The position numbers and the translations under genes are program-made. DNA of 32,963 nucleotides from positions 1-32,963 of the forward strand of contig JAEUTY010000009.1 in NCBI GenBank assembly GCA_016787805.1, written 5' to 3'. The DNA is from Flavobacterium sp. Its GTDB lineage: Bacteria > Bacteroidota > Bacteroidia > Flavobacteriales > Flavobacteriaceae. Positions 24,007 to 32,856 of this stretch are shown here, piece after piece. Within the stretch, counting starts at the first letter, position 1. Each line of letters begins with the position of its first letter. Under the pieces are notes generated by a model, which saw only the letters and a list, made by a program, of their open reading frames with translations, ran no database searches and was not told the origin of the DNA.

Positions 24007-24368
24007 TTTTTCTTCTTTTTTTCTAGGTTTTGTTGAACGCGAAAAGTAGTAATTTTGGCAATTAGATCATAAGGAATAGGTTCATTTAATTGGAATTGAA
24101 TGGTTCCTTTAGAAGTTTTATACGCTTTGATTTCACTAGTATAAGCTTCAATTCCAGCTGCTCCAGGATAAAAACCAATATGATTTTTATAACCTGCAAA
24201 ATGCACTAAATTGCCATTTAATTTAAACGTTGGAATGCCATAATTGATAGTTTCTTCTGCTTCTGGAACAATATTGCGAATGGTTTCTCGAACTTTTTTT
24301 AAAATTGTAGCAACATTGTCAGGTTGTATAGAAATATACTGGTCAATATTCTTTATTTCAGAGTTCAT
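24003..24368 (-). CDS. DUF1801 / YdhG-like protein
   Basis: This 121-residue cytoplasmic protein matches the DUF1801 (YdhG) group: IDQYISIQPDNVATILKKVRETI near the start, the hallmark EETINYGIPTFKLNG (37-51), HFAGYKNHIGFYPG (56-69), and a C-terminal helix running into polylysine. The family shares a fold with frataxin and some members have been called iron chaperones, but that function is not firmly shown. First of five small genes in the run to 22255; its ATG at 24368 is 37 bases after the selO stop with no hairpin between, so read-through from selO is possible. Confidence 0.88.
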   Translation of the reverse strand: MNSEIKNIDQYISIQPDNVATILKKVRETIRNIVPEAEETINYGIPTFKLNGNLVHFAGYKNHIGFYPGAAGIEAYTSEIKAYKTSKGTIQFQLNEPIPYDLIAKITTFRVQQNLEKKKKK

Positions 24369-24405
24369 TTAACAAGTGTTTAACTTCACTAAAATAATAA
24401 AAATT

Positions 24406-25971
24406 TTAGGAACTACAAGATAACATCGAGCAACCTACTTTTTCGCGTGCCCAATCGGGGCGTTTGGCAAACCATTTTTCGTATTCGAGTTGATCGTCAT
24501 AAGGTTTTTGTAGCATTTGAAACAATTCGTTTAAAATGGAATAATCGTCTTTATTTGCTGCATCAATTGCCAATTGCGCCATGTAATTGCGTAAAACATA
24601 TTTAGGATTCACCTTATTCATTGCGATTTTGCGTTCTTCATCAGAAAGCATTTCTTTTTGCAAACGATCCAAATACAATTTGAACCATTTTCCCCAATCT
24701 TTAGCAAATTTTTTATTGACTTCATCAGAATGATAAAAAGCATTGGAAATAGTTGAAAATGCACAACCAGCAGAAGCTTCTTTTTTTACATTACACAAAT
24801 CTCTATAAAAAATAGTCATATCAGTTTCTGACAATTGTAATGTTTTTTCTAAATCTGAAATCAGTTTAATGTCTTCTTTTAATGTTAGATGCAATCCTAT
24901 TTTTGAACGCATCATTTCTTCATATTTTGTTTGGTAATTTGATACGTAAGTGTTCAAAATAGTTTCCAAACCAACAGTTTCTTCAATCAAAGGAAATAAA
25001 GCGTTGGCCAATTGGTATAAATTCCACAGTGCAATTTCTGGCTGATTGCCAAAAGCATAACGTTTGTATTGATTATCGGTAGTGTTGGGTGTCCAATTCA
25101 AATTGTAATCTTCAAGCCAACCATACGGACCATAATCAATTGTAATTCCGTGAATCGACATATTATCAGTATTCATCACACCATGAACAAAACCTACACG
25201 TTGCCAATGCAAAATCATTTCGCAGGTTTTTTTGGCTACGGTTTGAAAGAATTGCAAATACCTTTCTTTACCAGTTTCAGTTATTTCAGGAAAATAATGT
25301 TCAATAGTAAAATCCGCCAATAGTTTTAAGTTTTCGATATCATTTTGTGCCGCTAAAAGCTCAAAACTGCCAAAACGAATGAATGTTGGAGCTACTCGAC
25401 ACACAATTGCTCCTTTTTCGTATTCAGCATTGCCGTCGTACAACATATCACGCAATACTTCATCCCCAGACAGCACAAGTGAGAGTGAACGTGAAGTTGG
25501 TACTCCCAAATAATGCATGGCTTCACTGCATAAATGTTCGCGTATTGATGAACGCAAAACCGCCAATCCATCGCCTCGACGCGAATAAGGAGTTTTTCCA
25601 GCGCCTTTGAGTTGTAAAGTAAAATGATTGTTATTGTGATCAATTTCAAATAAATTTATAGCTCTACCATCACCCAATTGGCCTGCCCAATTGCCAAATT
25701 GATGTCCAGCATAATTCATTGCAAAAGGTCGGGTTTGTGGTTGGATTTTCTTTCCTGAAAAAACCGATAAAAATTCATCCGATTGCGCAATTTCTTCATT
25801 CAAACCAATCAGCTTTAAAACATCTGGAGAAACATGAATCAATTTTGGTTTTTTAGGAATAACTGGTGCAACATAGCTAAAACAAGATTTCAACACGATT
25901 CGAACGAAATTTTTTTCTTCTGGATCTGTTGGTAATTCAGTTGTAAATCTATTGTTTAACTTGAAATTCAT
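24406..25971 (-). CDS. selO: Protein adenylyltransferase SelO (YdiU family)
   Basis: SelO is a pseudokinase-fold enzyme that AMPylates Ser, Thr or Tyr residues of redox-related proteins, binding ATP in an inverted orientation. The 521-residue length fits. Family landmarks are present: MNYAGHQFGNWAGQLGDGRA (84-103), LKGAGKTPYSRRGDG, RSSIREHLCSEAMH, the catalytic-loop pair HGVMNTDNMS and TIDYGPYG with the two acidic metal residues, and the C-terminal tail C-S-M-L-S-C-S-S. In eukaryotic SelO the penultimate region carries selenocysteine; here, as in most bacteria, it is cysteine. The gene is divergent from the class V aminotransferase, with its own -7 element. Function is well supported; targets unknown. 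Confidence 0.95.
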   Translation of the reverse strand: MNFKLNNRFTTELPTDPEEKNFVRIVLKSCFSYVAPVIPKKPKLIHVSPDVLKLIGLNEEIAQSDEFLSVFSGKKIQPQTRPFAMNYAGHQFGNWAGQLGDGRAINLFEIDHNNNHFTLQLKGAGKTPYSRRGDGLAVLRSSIREHLCSEAMHYLGVPTSRSLSLVLSGDEVLRDMLYDGNAEYEKGAIVCRVAPTFIRFGSFELLAAQNDIENLKLLADFTIEHYFPEITETGKERYLQFFQTVAKKTCEMILHWQRVGFVHGVMNTDNMSIHGITIDYGPYGWLEDYNLNWTPNTTDNQYKRYAFGNQPEIALWNLYQLANALFPLIEETVGLETILNTYVSNYQTKYEEMMRSKIGLHLTLKEDIKLISDLEKTLQLSETDMTIFYRDLCNVKKEASAGCAFSTISNAFYHSDEVNKKFAKDWGKWFKLYLDRLQKEMLSDEERKIAMNKVNPKYVLRNYMAQLAIDAANKDDYSILNELFQMLQKPYDDQLEYEKWFAKRPDWAREKVGCSMLSCSS

Positions 25972-25990
25972 TGCGCGTACTTCTTTTTTT

Positions 25991-25998
25991 CAAAGTTA
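25991..25998 (-). promoter_or_regulatory. Candidate -7 element for selO
   Basis: The minus strand reads TAACTTTG (TAnnTTTG) 19 bases upstream of the selO ATG. With the element at 26054-26061 it makes a divergent promoter pair in the 108-base gap. Confidence 0.45.
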
Positions 25999-26053
25999 GT
26001 AATAAAATATGAACTCTTTGTTGATTAGTAATTTTCAAATTGGTAAAAAAATG

Positions 26054-26061
26054 TATCTTTG
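26054..26061 (+). promoter_or_regulatory. Candidate -7 element for the class V aminotransferase gene
   Basis: TATCTTTG fits TAnnTTTG and lies 18 bases upstream of the ATG at 26080. A TTG codon in frame at 26059 falls inside the element, so it is unlikely to be the start. Confidence 0.5.
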
Positions 26062-26079
26062 ACAACTAATTTTTCAATT

Positions 26080-27564
26080 ATGATTTCAACCGAAGTTAGG
26101 ACTGAACTAGAGCAATATTTTCAACAGTTTCGAAATAATATTATTGGCATTGACCAGGAATTTGACTCGCCCTTTGGAAAGCAAAAAATCATTTACACAG
26201 ATTGGACTGCAAGCGGACGTTTGTACCGACCAATTGAAGAAAAATTAATGAATGAATTCGGGCCTTTCGTAGCCAATACGCATACCGAAACCACCATTTC
26301 GGGAACGGCAATGACATTGGCGTATCATGAAGCCAAACGCATTATCAAAAAGCACGTCAATGCCAACGATAATGACGTATTAATCAATACTGGAACAGGA
26401 ATGACAGGTGTTGTGAATAAATTCCAACGTATTCTAGGCTTGAAAATTCCGGAAAACATCAAAGAATATGTTGATCTTCCCAAAGCGTTAAAACCAATTG
26501 TGTTAATTTCGCACATGGAACATCATTCCAATCAAACCTCGTGGTTGGAAACTATTGCCGATGTTGAGGTGATTCCGTGTGATGAAGAAGGTTTGTTTTG
26601 CATGGAAGAATTCAAAAAAACGCTCAACAAGTACAAAGATAGAAGCTTTAAAATTGCTTCAATCACCTCTTGTTCCAATGTAACTGGAATTCAAACGCCT
26701 TATCACGAAGTAGCCAAAATTATGCACGAAAACAATGGTGTTTGTTTTGTAGATTTTGCTTGCTCAGGACCTTATGTAACTATCGATATGCATCCCGATG
26801 ACGAACGTTATTTGGATGCTATTTTCTTTTCTCCACATAAGTTTTTGGGCGGACCTGGAACTTCGGGTGTGTTGGTTTTTAATCAAAATTTATACAAAAA
26901 TAATGTGCCTGATTGTCCGGGTGGAGGAACAGTGAGCTGGACCAACCCTTGGGGCGAACATAAATACATCGACAATATTGAAGATAGAGAAGATGGCGGA
27001 ACGCCTGGTTTTTTGCAAGTAATCAAAACGGCTTTGGCGATTCAATTGAAAGAGCAAATGGGTGTGGATAACATTTTGAAACGCGAACACGAAATTGTGG
27101 ATTACGTTTTTGATGAACTTAATAATATTGAAAACATCAACATTTTAGCAGGCCAACACCAAAATAGATTAGGTGTTATTTCCTTTTATATAAACGATTT
27201 GCATTACAATTTAGGAGTAAAAATTTTAAATGATAAATTCGGAATCCAAACGCGTGGCGGTTGTAGTTGCGCAGGAACTTATGGCCACTACTTATTGCAT
27301 ATCGACCAAGATAATTCACACGATATTGTTTGCCAAGTGACAAATGGTGATATGATGAAAAAACCTGGATGGATTCGGATGTCAATTCACCCAACTACAA
27401 CCTCGGAAGAGATAAAATACGTTTGTGATAGTATCAAAAACTTAGCAAAAAACCATAAAGAATGGTCGAACGACTACATTTACAACGGAAAAACCAATGA
27501 GTTTACTCACAAAAATGCGCACCATTCTGAAAAGGAAATGGTCAAAAGTTGGTTCAATAAATAA
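26080..27564 (+). CDS. Class V aminotransferase, cysteine-desulfurase-like
   Basis: This 494-residue PLP enzyme is of fold type I, class V. PLP-lysine K254 sits in FFSPHKFLGGPG, D225 in VDFACSGPYV pairs with the pyridine nitrogen, and the loop TRGGCSCAGTYGH offers cysteines where cysteine desulfurases have their persulfide-carrying residue. The block EDREDGGTPGFLQ is typical of a longer subgroup related to SufS/CsdA and selenocysteine lyases. No SUF or ISC genes are nearby, so a housekeeping Fe-S role cannot be inferred; sulfur mobilisation from cysteine is the best guess. I start at the ATG 26080 rather than an in-frame TTG at 26059, which lies in the promoter element. EttA follows after 30 bases. 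Confidence 0.87.
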   Translation: MISTEVRTELEQYFQQFRNNIIGIDQEFDSPFGKQKIIYTDWTASGRLYRPIEEKLMNEFGPFVANTHTETTISGTAMTLAYHEAKRIIKKHVNANDNDVLINTGTGMTGVVNKFQRILGLKIPENIKEYVDLPKALKPIVLISHMEHHSNQTSWLETIADVEVIPCDEEGLFCMEEFKKTLNKYKDRSFKIASITSCSNVTGIQTPYHEVAKIMHENNGVCFVDFACSGPYVTIDMHPDDERYLDAIFFSPHKFLGGPGTSGVLVFNQNLYKNNVPDCPGGGTVSWTNPWGEHKYIDNIEDREDGGTPGFLQVIKTALAIQLKEQMGVDNILKREHEIVDYVFDELNNIENINILAGQHQNRLGVISFYINDLHYNLGVKILNDKFGIQTRGGCSCAGTYGHYLLHIDQDNSHDIVCQVTNGDMMKKPGWIRMSIHPTTTSEEIKYVCDSIKNLAKNHKEWSNDYIYNGKTNEFTHKNAHHSEKEMVKSWFNK

Positions 27565-27586
27565 TTCAAAATTTATAATTCAAAAT
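27561..27586 (+). repeat. Short direct repeat between the aminotransferase gene and ettA
   Basis: ATAATTCAAAAT occurs twice (27561-27572 and 27575-27586), the first copy overlapping the aminotransferase stop codon. The unit makes up most of the 30-base gap. No function is evident. Confidence 0.6.
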
Positions 27587-27594
27587 AATACAAA

Positions 27595-29286
27595 ATGTCA
27601 GACGATAAAAAAGTGATTTTCTCGATGCAACGCTTGAGCAAATCGTACCAAGGAAGTGATAAACAAGTTTTAAAAAACATCTACTTAAGCTTTTTCTACG
27701 GCGCTAAAATCGGTATTCTCGGTTTGAATGGTTCGGGAAAATCAACACTGTTGAAAATTATAGCTGGAGTAGATAAAAATTACCAAGGTGATGTAGTGTT
27801 TCAACCAGGTTATACCGTAGGCTATTTGGAACAAGAGCCACAATTGGACGAGACCAAAACTGTAATTGAAGTGGTGCGCGAAGGTGTGGCAGAAACCGTA
27901 GCTGTTTTGGATGAATTCAACAAAATCAACGATATGTTTGGTTTGCCTGAAGTTTATGAAGATGCTGATAAGATGCAAAAATTGATGGATCGTCAAGCGG
28001 AATTACAAGACAAAATTGATGCATCAAACGCATGGGAATTGGATACTAAATTAGAAATTGCTATGGACGCTCTACGTACACCAGAAGGCGACATGCCAAT
28101 CAATGTGCTTTCAGGTGGAGAAAAACGCCGTGTGGCATTGTGTCGTTTGTTACTGCAACAACCTGATGTATTATTATTAGATGAGCCAACCAACCACTTG
28201 GACGCCGAAAGTGTTCTTTGGTTAGAACAACATTTGGCACAATACGCCGGAACTGTAATTGCTGTAACGCACGATAGATACTTTCTTGATAATGTAGCAG
28301 GATGGATTTTAGAATTGGATAGAGGAGAAGGTATTCCATGGAAAGGCAATTATTCTTCGTGGTTGGATCAAAAATCGAAACGTATGGAGCAAGAAGAAAA
28401 AGTGGCTTCCAAGCGTAGAAAAACATTAGAACGCGAGTTGGATTGGGTGCGACAAGGAGCTAAAGGACGTCAAACCAAACAAAAAGCGCGTCTTCAAAAC
28501 TACGACAAACTCTTAAATGAGGACCAAAAAGAACTCGACGAAAAATTGGAAATCTACATTCCAAATGGTCCACGTTTGGGTACAAATGTCATTGAAGCCA
28601 AAAATGTAGCCAAAGCGTTTGGTGATAAATTGTTGTATGATAATTTGAATTTTACGCTTCCTCAAGCCGGAATAGTTGGTATTATTGGTCCGAATGGTGC
28701 TGGTAAATCAACTATTTTTAGAATGATTATGAAGGAAGAGCAACCAGACAGTGGTGAGTTTTCAATTGGTGAAACGGTAAAAATAGCTTACGTTGATCAA
28801 TCGCACTCTAACATTGATCCGAATAAATCCATCTGGGAAAATTTCTGTGATGGTCAAGAATTAATTATGATGGGCGGGCGACAAGTCAACTCAAGAGCGT
28901 ATTTGTCGCGTTTCAACTTTGGTGGAAGTGATCAAAACAAAAAAGTAGCTACGCTTTCGGGTGGTGAACGCAACCGTTTGCATTTGGCGATGACCTTGAA
29001 AGAAGAAGGAAACGTATTGCTTTTGGATGAGCCAACTAACGATTTGGACGTGAACACATTACGTGCTTTGGAAGAAGGTTTGGAAAACTTTGCGGGCTGT
29101 GCCGTTGTAATTTCCCATGATAGATGGTTTTTAGATCGTATTTGTACGCACATTTTAGCTTTTGAAGGCGAATCGCAAGTGTATTTCTTTGAAGGAAGTT
29201 TCTCTGAATACGAAGAAAACAAAAAGAAACGTTTGGGTGATGTAAATCCAACTCGAATCAAATACAAAAAACTGATTCGAAACTAA
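27595..29286 (+). CDS. ettA: Energy-dependent translational throttle protein EttA (ABC-F)
   Basis: EttA is a soluble ABC-F ATPase that binds the ribosomal E site and gates entry into elongation according to ATP/ADP status. The 563-residue protein has two ABC cassettes: Walker A GLNGSGKST and GPNGAGKST, signatures LSGGEKRRVAL and LSGGERNRLHL, Walker B DEPTNHLD and DEPTNDLD. Between them, the P-site tRNA interaction motif region contains the basic helix pair KRRKTLERELDWVRQGAKG and RQTKQKARLQNYD. The first cassette carries the arm insertion (about 85-145) typical of EttA. There are no membrane segments. It lies 30 bases after the aminotransferase gene and 48 bases before the kinase gene on the same strand. 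Confidence 0.96.
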   Translation: MSDDKKVIFSMQRLSKSYQGSDKQVLKNIYLSFFYGAKIGILGLNGSGKSTLLKIIAGVDKNYQGDVVFQPGYTVGYLEQEPQLDETKTVIEVVREGVAETVAVLDEFNKINDMFGLPEVYEDADKMQKLMDRQAELQDKIDASNAWELDTKLEIAMDALRTPEGDMPINVLSGGEKRRVALCRLLLQQPDVLLLDEPTNHLDAESVLWLEQHLAQYAGTVIAVTHDRYFLDNVAGWILELDRGEGIPWKGNYSSWLDQKSKRMEQEEKVASKRRKTLERELDWVRQGAKGRQTKQKARLQNYDKLLNEDQKELDEKLEIYIPNGPRLGTNVIEAKNVAKAFGDKLLYDNLNFTLPQAGIVGIIGPNGAGKSTIFRMIMKEEQPDSGEFSIGETVKIAYVDQSHSNIDPNKSIWENFCDGQELIMMGGRQVNSRAYLSRFNFGGSDQNKKVATLSGGERNRLHLAMTLKEEGNVLLLDEPTNDLDVNTLRALEEGLENFAGCAVVISHDRWFLDRICTHILAFEGESQVYFFEGSFSEYEENKKKRLGDVNPTRIKYKKLIRN

Positions 29287-29334
29287 TAGTCGTTTTTTGC
29301 GTTATATATTTAATGTTGGATAAAATAAAATAGA

Positions 29335-31542
29335 TTGAAATCATTTTCATATCAAATAATTGCACTTTTTCTGCTTTCTACTTTTGTGGCTTTTGCCCAA
29401 GGTAATGAAAAGCAAGTAAAGCAAGTTGAAACTCTTTTGTCAGAAGCCGGACACGCTTTTGTTGATTTGGAGGTAGATAAATCATTGAATTTATCCAAAA
29501 AGGCGCTCAATATTTCGCATCAAATCAATGACGATGTTTTGATGGCAAAAGCCTATAATTTAATTGGACTCAATTTTGAAGAGTTTTATGATATCAAAAA
29601 AGGGGTTGAATACTACGAAAAAGCGCTTCATCATGCCAATTTATCCACCAATGACAGTATCAAATGTTGGGTGTACAATAATTTAGGAAATGTTTATTCG
29701 TATCGTGAAAACAATCTTAAAAAGTGCATCACGTACTATAAAGAAGGTTTAAAATACGCTAAAAAAATCAATGATTCAACCGAAATTATGTTCACAAATT
29801 TGAATATTTGTGGAGCTTATTTTGGTGTAAAAGACTTTAAAAATGGTTTACCTTATTTAGAATCCACCAAAAAATTTATTGATAAAAGTACATTAACTGA
29901 AGCCAAAATAACACAAGCAACGTTGTATGGTTCGTATTATAGTCATTTAAATCAAGATGATAAGGCAGAACAATTTTACCTCAAGGCAATTCAGTACGGA
30001 ACTTTAAATAAAGATAATTTATATGAATCGTATTTGGGTGATGTTTATAAAGACGTTTCTGATTTTTATAAAAAGAAAAAAAACTTTGAAAAAGCTCTAT
30101 ATTACTTTGATTTGCACGACAAAATAGTGGAAAAAATCTACAATGATGATCGCACTAAAAAAGCAAAATTATCAGGAAATTCAATTGAGTTTGATGAATA
30201 CGAACGCAAAATAAACAAGATTGAAGAAGAGAAAGATATTCAATACAATAACCTCAGAAAATCTAAAGTTATTGTAGGTTTGTTTTTGATTATTTTATTG
30301 ACACTTGCATTATTAACCTACAATTACTATCGAAATTATATCTTGCGTGGCAAACTCAATAAAAAACTTCTGCAAGCCAATGAAGAGCTCAAAATCGCTA
30401 AAGAAAAAGCAGAAGAAGCATCGCAATTGAAATCACAATTCGTTTCTACCATTAGTCACGAACTTCGAACACCTTTGTATGGAGTTGTCGGAATTACCAA
30501 TATTATTATTGACGAACACAAGGAACTTGAGAAAAGTCCACACCTGAATTCGCTCAAATTTTCAGCTCGTTATTTGTTATCACTAGTAAACGATTTACTT
30601 CAAATTAATAAGATTGAAGAAAATCGAGTGAATCTCGAAAACTTAATTTTTAATATTAGTGACGAAGTCAATACAATTGCCGATTCGCTCGAGTTTATTG
30701 CGTTAAAAAACAACAATAAAATTAGCACCGAAATTGATACTGATATTCCAGAATATTTAATTGGTGATAAATTGCGATTGTCACAAGTTGTGCTCAATTT
30801 GATGAGCAATGCGTTGAAATTTACCAAAGACGGTGAAGTAAAAGTGATTGTAAACCAAGAGCGAATAGAAGGCAACAAGCATTATATCAATTTCCAAATT
30901 AAAGACAATGGCGTTGGAATTGCAAAAGAAGATCAAGACAAAATCTTTGAAAAATTTGTGCAAATCGAACGCAAAGAAGGCGATTACCAAGGAACTGGTT
31001 TAGGATTGTCTATAGTTAAAAAATTAGTTGAGGTTTTTGATAGTAAAATTCATTTAGAGAGTGAGTTAGGTAAAGGAACAACGTTTTCTTTTACTATTGG
31101 TTTTGTAGTAGATGAAAGCAAACGCAACGAGATCATCAACAATATTGAAGTCGATTTGTCTACCAATGAAATGTACCGAATTTTAGTAGTAGAAGATAAT
31201 AAAATCAACCAAGTGGTAACCAAAAAAATTCTGGAAAATAACAATTTCAAATGCAAAGTAGTCGATGATGGTTACGCTGCTATTGAAGTATTAGAAAAAG
31301 AACACTACGATTTGATTTTAATGGATATTAATATGCCAATTATCAACGGTTTTGATACAACCAAATTGATTCGCAAAAAAGGTCTTTCCTTACCAATTGT
31401 TGCGTTGACAGCATTTGATAAACAAGAGATTTCAGAACAGGCCTTGTCGTGCGGAATGAATGATGTTATCATCAAACCATTCGATTCTTCGAAGTTGATT
31501 CAAATTATAAACAATAGTATACAAAAAGAAAACGCTGATTAA
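29335..31542 (+). CDS. Hybrid histidine kinase with periplasmic TPR sensor and C-terminal receiver
   Basis: This 735-residue inner-membrane two-component protein starts with a signal peptide (MKSFSYQIIALFLLSTFVAFAQ), then a periplasmic region of TPR repeats (about 30-290), a transmembrane helix (311-332), a coiled-coil linker (about 338-370), HisKA with H375 in ISHELRTP, HATPase_c with N488/N492, DNGVGIA (534-540) and GTGLGLSI (563-570), and a receiver with E620/D621, phosphoacceptor D664 in LMDINM, T702 and K714. All catalytic positions are intact. No DNA-binding output is fused, so the receiver may feed a separate phosphotransfer partner that is not in this window. The start is a TTG at 29335: it gives a full signal peptide and no upstream ATG in frame does so. 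It ends inside a bidirectional terminator shared with the helicase gene. Confidence 0.92.
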   Translation: MKSFSYQIIALFLLSTFVAFAQGNEKQVKQVETLLSEAGHAFVDLEVDKSLNLSKKALNISHQINDDVLMAKAYNLIGLNFEEFYDIKKGVEYYEKALHHANLSTNDSIKCWVYNNLGNVYSYRENNLKKCITYYKEGLKYAKKINDSTEIMFTNLNICGAYFGVKDFKNGLPYLESTKKFIDKSTLTEAKITQATLYGSYYSHLNQDDKAEQFYLKAIQYGTLNKDNLYESYLGDVYKDVSDFYKKKKNFEKALYYFDLHDKIVEKIYNDDRTKKAKLSGNSIEFDEYERKINKIEEEKDIQYNNLRKSKVIVGLFLIILLTLALLTYNYYRNYILRGKLNKKLLQANEELKIAKEKAEEASQLKSQFVSTISHELRTPLYGVVGITNIIIDEHKELEKSPHLNSLKFSARYLLSLVNDLLQINKIEENRVNLENLIFNISDEVNTIADSLEFIALKNNNKISTEIDTDIPEYLIGDKLRLSQVVLNLMSNALKFTKDGEVKVIVNQERIEGNKHYINFQIKDNGVGIAKEDQDKIFEKFVQIERKEGDYQGTGLGLSIVKKLVEVFDSKIHLESELGKGTTFSFTIGFVVDESKRNEIINNIEVDLSTNEMYRILVVEDNKINQVVTKKILENNNFKCKVVDDGYAAIEVLEKEHYDLILMDINMPIINGFDTTKLIRKKGLSLPIVALTAFDKQEISEQALSCGMNDVIIKPFDSSKLIQIINNSIQKENAD

Positions 31543-31554
31543 TACCAGCGTTTT
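31529..31554. terminator. Bidirectional terminator holding both stop codons of convergent genes
   Basis: AAAACGCTG (31529-31537) pairs perfectly with CAGCGTTTT (31546-31554). The 8-base loop ATTAATAC contains the end of the kinase stop (TAA 31540-31542) and the helicase stop (TTA on the plus strand, 31539-31541). Ts follow the stem on both strands, so each gene's last codons build the other's terminator. Confidence 0.88.
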
Positions 31555-32795
31555 TTGTTTTTCTTAGAAGCATACGATTTTCTCGAATTGTTCGACTTAT
31601 TGGGCTCTTTCTTTTTATTGCGTAAATCAGGTTTTGCTTCCGAATTCGGAACTTCATCAGTGTAAGGATAAGGATGATCTTCGACTACTTTCACCTTAAT
31701 TCGGATGAGTTTTTCAATGTCTTTCCAATACGTTAGTTCGTCTTTTCCGCAAAAGGAAATTGCTAAACCAGAGTTTCCAGCTCTTCCTGTACGTCCAATT
31801 CGGTGAACATACGTTTCGGAAATGTTCGGAATATCAAAGTTGATGACAAATGGTAAACTCTCAATATCGATGCCTCGAGCTGCAATATCTGTGGCTACCA
31901 AGACTGAAATTTCTTTATTTTTAAATGAGTCCAAAACACGTTGACGAGCGGATTGCGATTTGTCACCGTGAATGGCTTCGGCTGAAACGCCATTTTTCTT
32001 CAAGGCTTTTACAACGTTATCGGCTCCGTGTTTGGTGCGTGTAAAGACCAATATATTTTCGATCTTATCATTGCGAATAATATGGTACAATAGTTTGCGT
32101 TTGTCTTCTTTGCCTACAAAATACACTTTTTGGTTTACAGTTTCGGCTGTTGATGAAACAGGCGTTACCGAAACGTATTTGGGTTGGGTTAAAAAAGTAT
32201 CAGCCAATTCACGAATGGCCATGGGCATCGTAGCCGAAAACAATAGTGTTTGACGATTGTCTGGTGTGAGTTTGACAATTTTTTTTACATCGTTGATAAA
32301 ACCCATATCGAGCATTTGATCGGCTTCGTCTAAAACTAAAAAGTGCAAATGGTCTAAATCGATGAATCCTTGTTTGTGTAAATCCAAAAGTCGGCCTGGA
32401 GTTGCAATTAAAATGTCAATGCCTTTTTTGAGTTGATCAACTTGTGGCACTTGACTTACGCCACCAAAAATCACCATCGAACGAATGTTGGTGTATTTTC
32501 CGTAGGTGTTAAAACTTTCATCAATTTGGATAGCAAGTTCACGTGTTGGTGTTACAACCAAAGTTCGAATCACTTTTCGTTTGTTCATTGAACCTACAAT
32601 GCGGTGCAAATAATTGATGATTGGAATGGCAAAAGCTGCTGTTTTTCCGGTTCCGGTTTGGGCGCAACCTACTAAATCAGTTCCTTCTAGTATGATTGGA
32701 ATGGCCTGTTGTTGAATAGGTGTTGGCGATTCGTAACCTTCTTCAGTCAATGCGGTTTGTATGTTTTTTAATAAATTTAAATCGTTGAATGTCAT
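31539..32795 (-). CDS. DEAD-box RNA helicase (RhlE-like)
   Basis: This 418-residue ATP-dependent RNA helicase contains the complete DEAD-box motif set: Q motif around YESPTPIQQQAIP (21-33), motif I AQTGTGKT (45-52), PTRELA (83-88), TPGR (132-135), DEAD (156-159), SAT (187-189), then ARGIDIESL and HRIGRTGRAG in the second RecA domain. The C-terminal tail after about 370 is basic and low in complexity (KPDLRNKKKEPNKSNNSRKS) and probably binds RNA. Its size and tail fit RhlE-type helicases used in ribosome assembly or RNA turnover, including cold adaptation, but the exact subgroup cannot be fixed by eye. ATG start at 32795 with a -7 element upstream; the stop overlaps that of the convergent kinase gene. 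Confidence 0.95.
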   Translation of the reverse strand: MTFNDLNLLKNIQTALTEEGYESPTPIQQQAIPIILEGTDLVGCAQTGTGKTAAFAIPIINYLHRIVGSMNKRKVIRTLVVTPTRELAIQIDESFNTYGKYTNIRSMVIFGGVSQVPQVDQLKKGIDILIATPGRLLDLHKQGFIDLDHLHFLVLDEADQMLDMGFINDVKKIVKLTPDNRQTLLFSATMPMAIRELADTFLTQPKYVSVTPVSSTAETVNQKVYFVGKEDKRKLLYHIIRNDKIENILVFTRTKHGADNVVKALKKNGVSAEAIHGDKSQSARQRVLDSFKNKEISVLVATDIAARGIDIESLPFVINFDIPNISETYVHRIGRTGRAGNSGLAISFCGKDELTYWKDIEKLIRIKVKVVEDHPYPYTDEVPNSEAKPDLRNKKKEPNKSNNSRKSYASKKNKKRWY

Positions 32796-32830
32796 AAATA
32801 AAATAAGACTTGAACTGTTTCAAGTGAGTG

Positions 32831-32838
32831 CAAAGATA
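32831..32838 (-). promoter_or_regulatory. Candidate -7 element for the DEAD-box gene
   Basis: The minus strand reads TATCTTTG (TAnnTTTG) 35 bases upstream of the helicase ATG at 32795. No -33 TTG at normal spacing. Confidence 0.45.
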
Positions 32839-32856
32839 AGGTAATTGTTTGTGTTA

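Noticed and set aside
26059-26079. TTG start for the class V aminotransferase seven codons upstream
   Set aside because: It falls within the TATCTTTG element at 26054-26061; the ATG at 26080 gives the usual family N-terminus.
24406-27564. A selenium-metabolism pair formed by SelO and the selenocysteine-lyase-like aminotransferase
   Set aside because: SelO here ends in Cys rather than Sec, the two genes are divergent, and no selenium genes are nearby. Adjacency is probably coincidental.
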